Below, piece by piece: positions 6,194 through 13,076 of a DNA stretch of 15,546 nucleotides (position 1 is the stretch's first letter; each line of letters starts with the position of its first letter). The stretch is from assembly GCA_023443925.1 (NCBI GenBank), contig JAEZSL010000309.1:1-15546 (forward strand), written 5' to 3'. A program made the position numbers and the translations under genes. Source of the DNA: Bacillota bacterium. GTDB lineage: Bacteria > Bacillota_A > Clostridia > Lachnospirales > Lachnospiraceae. The notes under the pieces were generated by a model. The model was not told where the DNA came from and did not search any database. It saw only the letters and a program-made list of their open reading frames with translations.

Positions 6194-7831
6194 TTAATAC
6201 CGGCCGGCAAGTTCAGCAAGCAGCATTTTATTTTCTTTCCATACCACTTTAAATTCAGAAATTTTAAGAGGACAGTTTTTTGTCCCAATCTCAATGGTAA
6301 CGGCAGGCAGCTTTTTTTTGACGGTTATCCAGTCAGAAAAGCCTGCGCTGTTGCTTTTTTTAAAGGATGTAATTAAATCATATCCGGTAAGAGACTCAAC
6401 CAGATCTGCCAGCTGCTTTGATCCCTTTTTCAGAGCCCCTTTCTGACCGAAATTCCAGTAAAGAATAGAACCGGAGGCATGATAGCTGACGGTACATACC
6501 GGTTTGATTTTATTGACAAGTTTAACTAAGGTTTTGGTCTCTTTTTCCGATTCTGCGGCTGACCCCTTATAAAAATACGCTCTGGGAGATTTCACACCGT
6601 TATTCAGCGTTTTCCAGTACACGTTGAAATTTCGGTTTAAATCGACTCCCCGTGCATTGGCTTTCCAATTGGTATAATAAGAAGCTTTACCTTTTCCATA
6701 CTTCTTACAAATCTTTTCAATCTTTTGACGCAGATTTTTATTGCGTATCCCTTTTGAACCAGACTGGCTGATGGTAACCCCGTCAGGATTTGCCATGGGA
6801 AGGATATGAAAAGCTACTTCATCAAATAATTCGCTGTAATAACGTTTTTGATGCATTCCTGTATAATAATTCAAACAATATAGTTCGATCTGCTTCATGG
6901 TGAGCTGAGTGGTCATATACTCCCTGCCATGGATGGAGGACTGAATGAGAATCTTTTTATCAGCTTTGGGATTACCCAGGATTACTTCATAGATATTCCT
7001 CTTATCGTAGGAAGTATCCAGTATATTTACCGTCAAACGGTCTCCGTATTTTCCTTGCAGCAATTTCAAATCCGCTGCCATATCCGTATAGGTATACTTT
7101 GCTTTGGAAGTATCTACAATGTTAAGTCCGGTTTCCGTATAAGCAGCCTTTTTACTTCTTGTTTTTACATTTACCGTAACAGTGGTGCTGATACCGCTGC
7201 CATCATCAGCTTTTAACGTAATCTTGGCCTTTCCTGCTTTTTTTGCGGTAACTTTTCCGTCTTGATCAACCACAACTATTTCCTCGTTGTTGGACGACCA
7301 GACCATTTTAGTCTTTGAAGCAATTAACGGTTCCGCTTTATAACGGAAGGTTCTGGTCTGCCCGGTTCCCAGCGTACATGTATTTTTAGTAAGATAGAGT
7401 ATACCCACGGACTCCAGATCGGAGATTACCTCCACCGGTATGTCTGCTCTTTCACCATTGGCCAGTGCTGCTGTTATGGTTGCACTGCCGGCCTTCCAGC
7501 CGGTAATAACCCCATTTTCATCCACCGTGACGGCTTTTGTATTATCTGAGGTAAAAGTAATCTTTTCCATGGCATCCGACGGTTCCAGGTACCAGGCTAA
7601 TACATGGGTTTCTCCGATTTTTAAGGATACACCGCTTTTTATAAATTGTATTTTCGTTATACCAGGTTCGGGAATCATCCCGTTTTCACTTTGGACTGCT
7701 TCCGGCCCGCCGGTGGTTTGTGTTTCTTCTGTATCGACAACCGCGGCCCTTGCGGTCTGCCTGCAGTTAATAAATATTAGGATAGTAATAATTAAAAATA
7801 GTACTCTTTTTCTCTTTTGTTTTTCCTTCAC
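6194..7831 (-). CDS. Secreted M14 zinc carboxypeptidase with two bacterial Ig-like (Big2) domains
   Basis: A 545-residue exported protein. Residues 1-29 form a signal peptide (KEKQKRKR, then VLFLIITILIFIN, cleavage probably after TARA). Two Big2-type Ig-like domains follow (about 60-136 and 145-222, each ending in a KAG-A-IT pattern), then the M14 peptidase domain (about 245-545). Zinc and catalytic residues are all present: HGRE (H301, E304), LNRNF (R400), SYHASG (H451) and IEIGT (E514). The domain resembles gamma-D-glutamyl-diaminopimelate peptidases, so cell-wall peptide trimming at the cell surface is likely. The start chosen is GTG at 7831, five nt behind GGGAG; ATG at 7843 is an alternative and ATG at 7903 lies inside a repeat. 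It follows the ABC exporter operon by 137 nt with no clear terminator between, so co-transcription is possible. Confidence 0.88.
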   Translation of the reverse strand: MKEKQKRKRVLFLIITILIFINCRQTARAAVVDTEETQTTGGPEAVQSENGMIPEPGITKIQFIKSGVSLKIGETHVLAWYLEPSDAMEKITFTSDNTKAVTVDENGVITGWKAGSATITAALANGERADIPVEVISDLESVGILYLTKNTCTLGTGQTRTFRYKAEPLIASKTKMVWSSNNEEIVVVDQDGKVTAKKAGKAKITLKADDGSGISTTVTVNVKTRSKKAAYTETGLNIVDTSKAKYTYTDMAADLKLLQGKYGDRLTVNILDTSYDKRNIYEVILGNPKADKKILIQSSIHGREYMTTQLTMKQIELYCLNYYTGMHQKRYYSELFDEVAFHILPMANPDGVTISQSGSKGIRNKNLRQKIEKICKKYGKGKASYYTNWKANARGVDLNRNFNVYWKTLNNGVKSPRAYFYKGSAAESEKETKTLVKLVNKIKPVCTVSYHASGSILYWNFGQKGALKKGSKQLADLVESLTGYDLITSFKKSNSAGFSDWITVKKKLPAVTIEIGTKNCPLKISEFKVVWKENKMLLAELAGRY

Positions 7832-7836
7832 ACTTG

Positions 7837-7913
7837 CTCCCATGGCAGTAAAGCATCCGCATCCAGATGCTTTATGCCTCAAATCAGGGTGTGAAATGTC
7901 CATTATTTCACAT
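7837..7913 (-). repeat. Two-hairpin dispersed repeat, copy 3 (leader of the M14 peptidase)
   Basis: Minus strand: TGTGAAAT pairs with ATTTCACA around AATGGAC, then CCTGATTTGAGGCA, then TAAAGCATC / GATGCTTTA, ending TGCCATGGGAGC; a trailing GTGTGAA lies at 7833-7827. The GGGAG of the repeat end is placed as the ribosome binding site and the trailing GTG as the start of the M14 peptidase. The second hairpin uses a G-C pair where copy 1 has A-T and copy 2 has T-A. Confidence 0.87.
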
Positions 7914-7968
7914 TATGCCCTCTAGTTTAGTCTGTTTTCCAGTAACATTTATGATTTCTTTAAAACTT

Positions 7969-9729
7969 CTATTGCAGCTGCAATTCATACAATTTCCTGT
8001 ATATGCCGTCATGATTCAGTAATTCCTGATGGGTCCCCGTTTCCCTTATTTCTCCTTTATGCATGACCAGTATTTTATCCGCATGCTGGATGGTGGATAG
8101 ACGATGGGCAACCATAATGGTAGTTCTGCCCTTCATCAGTTTCTCCAGGGCATCCTGTATGATCTGCTCGGTTTCCGTATCAATGTTAGCCGTAGCTTCA
8201 TCCATTACCAGGATGGAAGGATCATATGCCAGAGTTCTGGCAAAGGATAATAACTGCCTCTGGCCGGAGGAAAGGGTAGTCCCTCTTTCGGTTACGGCTT
8301 CTTCGTAGGTATGATTAAGGTTTTCTATAAAATCCGCCGCATTGACATAAGCTGCCGCCTGTTTTACTTCTTCATCGGTTATATCCTGGTTCTTTAACCG
8401 TATATTACTTTTGATATCACCGGTGAAGATAAATACATCCTGCTGTACCTGGCCGATGGCACCTCTTAACTGATCGGTGCCAAGTTCTTTGATATCCACT
8501 CCGTCAATGGTTATTCTGCCCTTTTGGATATCATAATATCTGCCGATGAGGTTTAAAATTGAAGATTTTCCTGCCCCGGTAGCTCCCACAAAAGCTGCCC
8601 TCTGCCCAGGTTCTATAACAAAACTGACATCTTTTAGTATCCAGTTTTCCCCATCATAAGCAAACCATACATGTTCGAACTCGATGCGGCCCTTCACTTC
8701 CGGTAATTCCAAAGGGTTCCCCGGGTCCACAATTAAGGGTTCTTCATCCAGCAGGGTAAATATCTTTTCGGCGGATGCCATTGCCGACTGAAGCGTTCCA
8801 AGCTGTTCCGCCAGCTCCTGTATGGGTTCAAAAAAAGAACCGATATATTGTATAAAAATATATAAGGTACCGATGGTTATGGTTCCTTTTAACACGGAAT
8901 CTCCGCCTACCCCGATAATGATAACCAGCGCCAGTATGGACAGGATATACATAAGGGGACGGAAGACGGCAAACACCATCATTTCTCTGTAATTTGCCTG
9001 AAAAAGCTCCCTGTTTTTCCCTTTAAATTCTTCATACTTTTCCTGCTCCCTGGCAAATATCTGAATCAGCTTCATACCGGAGATATGTTCGGAAAGGTAT
9101 GTATTAATTGCCGTTATTTTTGTCCTCACCAGGCGGTAAGTCGCCCGTGACATGGACTTAAACAGTATGGTCAAAGCGATAATGACGGGCAGCAGCATAA
9201 ATGCGTAAAGGGAAAGTCTTAGATCAATACTAATCATGACTATAGCCAGTCCGATTATCTTAATAGAGTTCTTGAACAATTTCACCAGTATATTGGCATA
9301 CATTTCATTTAAGGCTTCCACATCATTGGTTATCCGGGTTACAATCCGCCCAACGGGTGTAATATCAAAAAATCTTAAAGATAACTTATGGACATGTTCA
9401 AATACTTCCTGTCTGATATTATATATGATACTCTGTCCGGTAAGCTGCAGTATCCAGGTCTGCAAAAAGTTGCAGACAAAGCTTCCTGCCAATACCAGAA
9501 GATATACAAATGCTATTTCCTTTACCCTGTTAAAATCACCGTTTCCCATAAACTCATCGATTGCCCTGCCCACCAAAATAGGGCGGTACAGTTCAAATCC
9601 GGTGATACACAATACCAGTATAAGGGATAAACCCATCCAGTGCCAGTAAGGCTTTACATACCCCATCAGACGGCCCAGTACATTGCCCTGATGGGAAATC
9701 GTATCCTTTATATCATTATTATTATCCAT
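7969..9729 (-). CDS. ABC exporter half-transporter with the canonical ATPase site (heterodimer subunit 2)
   Basis: A 586-residue half-transporter: six membrane helices (about 30-320) joined to a nucleotide-binding domain (about 345-586). Walker A GATGAGKS at 382-389, Q-loop around 430, signature LSSGQ at 486-490 (second position S, where LSGGQ is usual), Walker B ILVMDE with catalytic E511, and H-loop H542. It resembles the BmrD/YheH/LmrD type, which pairs with a second half-transporter to export drugs, lipids or peptides across the cytoplasmic membrane. Its odd signature and its partner's odd Walker B together build the degenerate site, the usual arrangement in such pairs. The ATG at 9729 follows AAAGGTG, and the partner's stop is 38 nt upstream. 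Substrate unknown. Confidence 0.93.
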   Translation of the reverse strand: MDNNNDIKDTISHQGNVLGRLMGYVKPYWHWMGLSLILVLCITGFELYRPILVGRAIDEFMGNGDFNRVKEIAFVYLLVLAGSFVCNFLQTWILQLTGQSIIYNIRQEVFEHVHKLSLRFFDITPVGRIVTRITNDVEALNEMYANILVKLFKNSIKIIGLAIVMISIDLRLSLYAFMLLPVIIALTILFKSMSRATYRLVRTKITAINTYLSEHISGMKLIQIFAREQEKYEEFKGKNRELFQANYREMMVFAVFRPLMYILSILALVIIIGVGGDSVLKGTITIGTLYIFIQYIGSFFEPIQELAEQLGTLQSAMASAEKIFTLLDEEPLIVDPGNPLELPEVKGRIEFEHVWFAYDGENWILKDVSFVIEPGQRAAFVGATGAGKSSILNLIGRYYDIQKGRITIDGVDIKELGTDQLRGAIGQVQQDVFIFTGDIKSNIRLKNQDITDEEVKQAAAYVNAADFIENLNHTYEEAVTERGTTLSSGQRQLLSFARTLAYDPSILVMDEATANIDTETEQIIQDALEKLMKGRTTIMVAHRLSTIQHADKILVMHKGEIRETGTHQELLNHDGIYRKLYELQLQ

Positions 9730-9767
9730 CTGTAATATACACCTTTCAAAGTTAATCTTTCATTGCC

Positions 9768-11522
9768 TTATACTGCTTCCAGCTGTTTTTCCAGCTGCTG
9801 CTTTTCATACATTTTTGCATAGATACCCTGCTGCCTTAACAGTTCCTCATGGGTGCCGTATTCTGCCATATCGCCTTCCTCCAGTACCAGAATCCGGTCG
9901 GCATTCTGGATGGTGGAGATCCGGTGGGCAATGATGATGGTAGTTTTACCTTCCCGGTTCTGTTTCAGGCTATTTAAGATTTCTTCCTCTGTGTTGGTAT
10001 CCACCGCGGATAACGAATCATCTAAGATTAAAACCGGTGCGTTTTTCATTAAAGCTCTGGCAATGGAGCTTCTCTGCTTCTGCCCGCCGGAGATGGTAAC
10101 GCCTCGTTCTCCTACCAGGGTATCGTAACCCCCCGGAAATTCCATGATATTATCATGGATACAGGCTTCTCTGGCCGCTTTTTGCACAAGTTCCAGGTCT
10201 TTACAGACAGCGCCAAAGGCAATATTGCTTTTTAAGGTGTCAGAAAACAGAAAATTATCCTGGGGGACATAAGCGATATTTTCTCTTAAAACCTTAAGGG
10301 GGATATTCCGGATATCCTGTCCGTCTATGGTAATCATACCGGATTCCACATTATAGAGCCGGAGCAAAAGATTGACCAGGGCGGTCTTACCGCTGCCGGT
10401 GCGTCCCAATACCGCAAGGGTGCTTCCTTTCTCCACCTTTAAGCTAATGTTCTGTAAAACCTGGGGCGTCTCAGGTGTAAATCTGAAATTCAAACCGGAA
10501 AACTCGATTTCCCCTTCCAGATGATTAATTCCATAATCGGTTTCCCCTTCCACATCATGTACCTCCGGTGACTGGCCGAAAATGTTCTGAATCCGTTTTA
10601 TGGAGGCCATACCCTGAGAGAAGAACGTAACACTGTCCCCCGCTGCAATCATGGGCCAGACAAGCATACCGATATATTGGTTAAAGGCTATGAACCTTCC
10701 CAGGGAAATGGTTCCGTTAATGGTTAAATATCCCCCATAAAGAAGTGTTATTAAGCTGGAAAGACCGATAACTACATCCAGTAGCGGCATGACGGTTGCC
10801 TGCAGCTTCACCACTCCCATATTCTTATCTTTATTATCCTGATTCGCCCTGGCAAAGGCTTTTCTTTCATTTTTTTCCTGAACAAAGGCTTTCACTACAC
10901 GGATGCCGGAGATGCTTTCCTGCACCTGGTCGGTTAAATCCGAGAAAGCCTTTTGTTTTTCCGCAAATCTTCTCTCCGCCGAACGCCCGTAATAAACTCC
11001 TCCGATGGCTATAAATATCAGAGGAATTACCGCAAGAAGGGTTAACTTCACATCAACATAGACTATCATCTTAGTAAGTACCATAACCGTCATAATACAG
11101 GCGTCAAAAGAGGTAATGACAGCCGGTCCTGCCGACATACGGATGGCATTTAGATCATTGGTAAAATGGGCCATTAAATCCCCCGTCTTATTCTTGTTGT
11201 AATATCCCATGGACAGTTTCTCCAGATGGGCGAACATATCATTACGCAGGTCATATTCTATGGCTCTCGCAGATCCAAAGATAAAGTAGCGCCAGCCAAA
11301 CCTGCCGGCCATAAGAATCAGCCCTACCAGTACAATTTTAAAAATCCCCTGTAACAGGCCTTCCATATCCAGGGTATGTCCCTCCAGTCCGTCCGTAATC
11401 TCTCCCGTAAACTGAGGTATGTATAGATTCACATAATCCACCACAAATAAGGTTAGTATGCCAAGGAAGTATTTCCATTTATAACGGCTCAGATATTTTA
11501 GTATGATATTTTTTTCTTTCAT
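9768..11522 (-). CDS. ABC exporter half-transporter with degenerate ATPase site (heterodimer subunit 1)
   Basis: A 584-residue half-transporter, first gene of the exporter operon. The membrane domain spans about 15-310 and the nucleotide-binding domain about 336-584: Walker A GRTGSGKT at 373-380, Q421, signature ISGGQ at 477-481, Walker B VLILDD at 497-502 with D502 in place of the catalytic glutamate, and H533. The D for E change marks the non-catalytic site of BmrC/YheI/LmrC/TM287-type heterodimers; its intact signature completes the active site with the partner's E511. The ATG at 11522 follows GGGGG by 7 nt. A sigma-A-like promoter lies at 11557-11585. The family supports efflux of hydrophobic compounds, but the actual substrate cannot be read from the sequence. 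Confidence 0.93.
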   Translation of the reverse strand: MKEKNIILKYLSRYKWKYFLGILTLFVVDYVNLYIPQFTGEITDGLEGHTLDMEGLLQGIFKIVLVGLILMAGRFGWRYFIFGSARAIEYDLRNDMFAHLEKLSMGYYNKNKTGDLMAHFTNDLNAIRMSAGPAVITSFDACIMTVMVLTKMIVYVDVKLTLLAVIPLIFIAIGGVYYGRSAERRFAEKQKAFSDLTDQVQESISGIRVVKAFVQEKNERKAFARANQDNKDKNMGVVKLQATVMPLLDVVIGLSSLITLLYGGYLTINGTISLGRFIAFNQYIGMLVWPMIAAGDSVTFFSQGMASIKRIQNIFGQSPEVHDVEGETDYGINHLEGEIEFSGLNFRFTPETPQVLQNISLKVEKGSTLAVLGRTGSGKTALVNLLLRLYNVESGMITIDGQDIRNIPLKVLRENIAYVPQDNFLFSDTLKSNIAFGAVCKDLELVQKAAREACIHDNIMEFPGGYDTLVGERGVTISGGQKQRSSIARALMKNAPVLILDDSLSAVDTNTEEEILNSLKQNREGKTTIIIAHRISTIQNADRILVLEEGDMAEYGTHEELLRQQGIYAKMYEKQQLEKQLEAV

Positions 11523-11556
11523 GAATAACCCCCGCTTTTTATCGTAATTGTTATTA

Positions 11557-11585
11557 ATTATCTAACATTTGTTCGGATTTTTCAA
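11557..11585 (-). promoter_or_regulatory. Promoter of the ABC exporter operon
   Basis: On the minus strand TTGAAA (11585-11580), 17 nt, GATAAT (11562-11557), each 5 of 6 to the sigma-A consensus. The predicted start is near 11550, giving a short leader of about 30 nt before the first half-transporter. Confidence 0.75.
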
Positions 11586-11870
11586 TACGAAAAGAGTATG
11601 ATTTTTCTTTTTTCATAAGGCTGCTAATTCAAGCTGCAGATTTCAGAGAGAAGCTTATTTCCAGTAAGCTATGGGTTACTATTGGTGTGTCAATCGTTTA
11701 CATCATCTTTGCGATATCTGGGGCTCCTTTTCATTGTCATATTTCGAAATCACTTACTGGAAATTCGGGCATGTTTTCAAAATATTTGATTTATAATGAT
11801 AGATAATCCTTTTAATAAAACTTAAAAGGTTACATATTATTGTCATATAGGAAATATAAAGTTGAAGCTT
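11586..11870. other. Gene-free stretch upstream of the exporter operon
   Basis: No convincing gene is seen. The stretch contains a pair of 12-bp inverted repeats at 11657-11668 and 11753-11764 (described separately) and is otherwise A+T rich. A 41-codon plus-strand frame at 11671-11796 has no ribosome binding site and is not called. Confidence 0.5.
11657..11764. repeat. 108-bp segment bounded by 12-bp perfect inverted repeats
   Basis: ATTTCCAGTAAG (11657-11668) and CTTACTGGAAAT (11753-11764) are exact inverted repeats flanking 84 bp without a gene. This is the form of a very small miniature inverted-repeat element, or of one long-range stem in a transcript. No target-site duplication is visible just outside the ends and no second copy is in the window, so the nature is open. 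Confidence 0.45.
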
Positions 11871-11874
11871 ATTA

Positions 11875-11929
11875 ATAAAAAATTAACGTCTAATCTATTA
11901 GCATAAATTCCCAATAGATTAGACGTTAA
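11875..11929 (-). terminator. Intrinsic terminator of the DUF2975/HTH operon
   Basis: TTAACGTCTAATCTATT (11883-11899) and AATAGATTAGACGTTAA (11913-11929) form a perfect 17-bp stem around a 13-nt loop. On the minus strand the stem is followed by six T (11882-11877), and it lies 65 nt after the regulator's stop. No long T run follows on the plus strand. Confidence 0.85.
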
Positions 11930-11993
11930 GAACTGCATGTAAATTTTGTAATAAATCCACTTTACCTAGGCTTAATTTGTTTTGTATATCCGG

Positions 11994-12218
11994 TTAATTT
12001 TTTTCATCTTCTTCGTCTTTCACATACTCTAATATGTCGCCCGGCTGACAGCCCAATGCTTCACAAATTTTCTCCAAAGTGGAGAACTTTATGGCTTTTG
12101 CTTTTCCATTCTTTAATATAGATACATTAGCCATTGTAATTCCAACTTTTTCCGTTAACTCTGTAACACTCATTTTACGCTTTGCCAGCATAACATCAAT
12201 ATTAATAATTATAGCCAT
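11994..12218 (-). CDS. Small Cro/CI-type HTH transcriptional regulator (YozG-like)
   Basis: A 74-residue DNA-binding protein made up almost wholly of one XRE-type helix-turn-helix: MLAKRKMSVTELTEKVGIT (about 9-27) and the recognition region MANVSILKNGKAKAI (about 28-43), then LEKICEALGCQPGDILEY, typical of the HTH_26/YozG group, with an acidic tail DEEDEKN. The ATG at 12218 follows GAGGTGAGA, which overlaps the TGA of the upstream membrane protein (9 nt gap), so translation is probably coupled. Pairing of a YozG-like regulator with a DUF2975 membrane protein is a common Firmicutes arrangement. The regulator probably controls its own operon; its signal is unknown. Confidence 0.9.
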   Translation of the reverse strand: MAIIINIDVMLAKRKMSVTELTEKVGITMANVSILKNGKAKAIKFSTLEKICEALGCQPGDILEYVKDEEDEKN

Positions 12219-12227
12219 TCTCTCACC

Positions 12228-12707
12228 TCAGATTGTTAAGTCATTCTCTTGTTTTAAATCACTGGCCTTTAATACAAGATGGGATAAAGCCGCCGACATA
12301 ATCGCGAGGGCGAATCCGATAAATAAAATAACCGTAATAAACAGCAGAATTCCCGGGTGCAATACTCCAAGGAAAAAAGCTGCCACGGCTGCCACAATAT
12401 AAATTATACAGTCCGCTATAAAATACCTGCTGATGGTTTTTAGCGCTGCTGCATTCTCCATGCAGAAAGAACAATCCCTGCCGATACGGGTGCATATTCC
12501 CCAGAATTTATATAATGCCAGATAACAGGGAACGGCAGTTATCCAGATAAAGGCCACAAAATAGTTCCATAAATATTCTATATCAGAATATTTCTCTATA
12601 AAATCACGTGACCAGGACGGAACAATAACAAAGCAGAAAAAGGTCCCGATTCCTCCTGCAATCACCGTAATCAGTTTAAGCCACCTGGCCATTTCCAATT
12701 GTCTCAT
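12228..12707 (-). CDS. DUF2975 family membrane protein (YoaS-like)
   Basis: A 159-residue integral membrane protein with four hydrophobic segments (about 9-30, 45-66, 93-115 and 117-140). Family assignment to DUF2975 rests on size, topology and the YozG-like regulator directly downstream. The ATG at 12707 follows a strong AGGAGGT at 6 nt spacing. It carries a few cysteines (around residues 71-82, CTRIGRDCSFC) but no catalytic motif that I recognise. Function unknown; it may sense or modulate the regulator, which is inference. A promoter lies at 12819-12847. Confidence 0.82.
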   Translation of the reverse strand: MRQLEMARWLKLITVIAGGIGTFFCFVIVPSWSRDFIEKYSDIEYLWNYFVAFIWITAVPCYLALYKFWGICTRIGRDCSFCMENAAALKTISRYFIADCIIYIVAAVAAFFLGVLHPGILLFITVILFIGFALAIMSAALSHLVLKASDLKQENDLTI

Positions 12708-12818
12708 CGATTAACCTCCTGCGTCCATGCTTTCTTAATCTTGTTAAATAAAATGTAATTATTATCATTATCAGTTCCGCCTTTTTCGGCCGGCCAGCAA
12801 AGTACTTCATTCCCATTA

Positions 12819-12847
12819 ATTATACTATAGCTATCTTCTTCTGTCGA
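12819..12847 (-). promoter_or_regulatory. Promoter of the DUF2975/HTH operon
   Basis: On the minus strand TCGACA (12847-12842), exactly 17 nt, TATAAT (12824-12819). The -35 has 5 of 6 and the -10 all 6 consensus bases. Confidence 0.8.
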
Positions 12848-12890
12848 TATTAATATAATGAAACAAAAACCCTAAAACCAGGTTGACTAC

Positions 12891-12919
12891 TTGTAATTCA
12901 ACCCTGCTTACGATATACT
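12891..12919 (+). promoter_or_regulatory. Promoter of the S41 peptidase operon
   Basis: TTGTAA (12891-12896), 17 nt, TATACT (12914-12919). Transcription should start near 12926, about 150 nt before the S41 start codon. Confidence 0.65.
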
Positions 12920-13042
12920 GATATGGAAAAAAATTGAAGAAAACATATATTTATCCTCACAAATTTAAGCTGTATCTGAAACAATCGCTCCTAATATGCC
13001 ATACATTTAAAATTAAAATTAGTCTTTCAAATTAAGCAGTAA

Positions 13043-13058
13043 CGCAAGCAGGCTTGCG
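13043..13058 (+). other. Small hairpin just before the S41 ribosome binding site
   Basis: CGCAAGC and GCTTGCG are perfect inverted repeats with only two bases between, so a realistic fold is CGCAAG/CTTGCG with a CAGG loop. It ends 6 nt before the AGGAGG site (13065-13070). It has no T run and is not a terminator; it could set mRNA stability or site access. Confidence 0.5.
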
Positions 13059-13076
13059 ATATGCAGGAGGTATTGT

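Larger units (their letters stand above)
12708..13076. promoter_or_regulatory. Divergent control region between the DUF2975 operon and the S41 peptidase operon
   Basis: No gene is seen. Two promoters point away from each other: a minus-strand one at 12819-12847 and a plus-strand one at 12891-12919, with about 43 nt between their -35 boxes. Both leaders are long (about 105 and 150 nt), so regulation after transcription starts is possible. The plus leader ends in a small hairpin at 13043-13058. Confidence 0.6.

Noticed and set aside
7832..7903. ATG at 7903 as the start of the M14 peptidase
   Set aside because: It is inside hairpin 1 of a repeat, has no ribosome binding site, and puts a cysteine/glycine-rich non-signal stretch before a clear signal peptide.
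2883..7913. CRISPR-like array from the repeated GTGTGAA/CCTGATTTGA units
   Set aside because: Only three copies, kilobases apart, with genes between. There is no regular spacing and no cas gene.
11585..11599. ATAC-7-GTAT inverted repeat next to the exporter -35 box as a MarR-type operator
   Set aside because: Only four paired bases per arm and no regulator gene beside the operon. Too weak to call.
11671..11796. 41-codon plus-strand frame between the exporter and HTH operons
   Set aside because: No ribosome binding site or promoter, composition unlike the neighbouring genes, and it overlaps the inverted-repeat segment.
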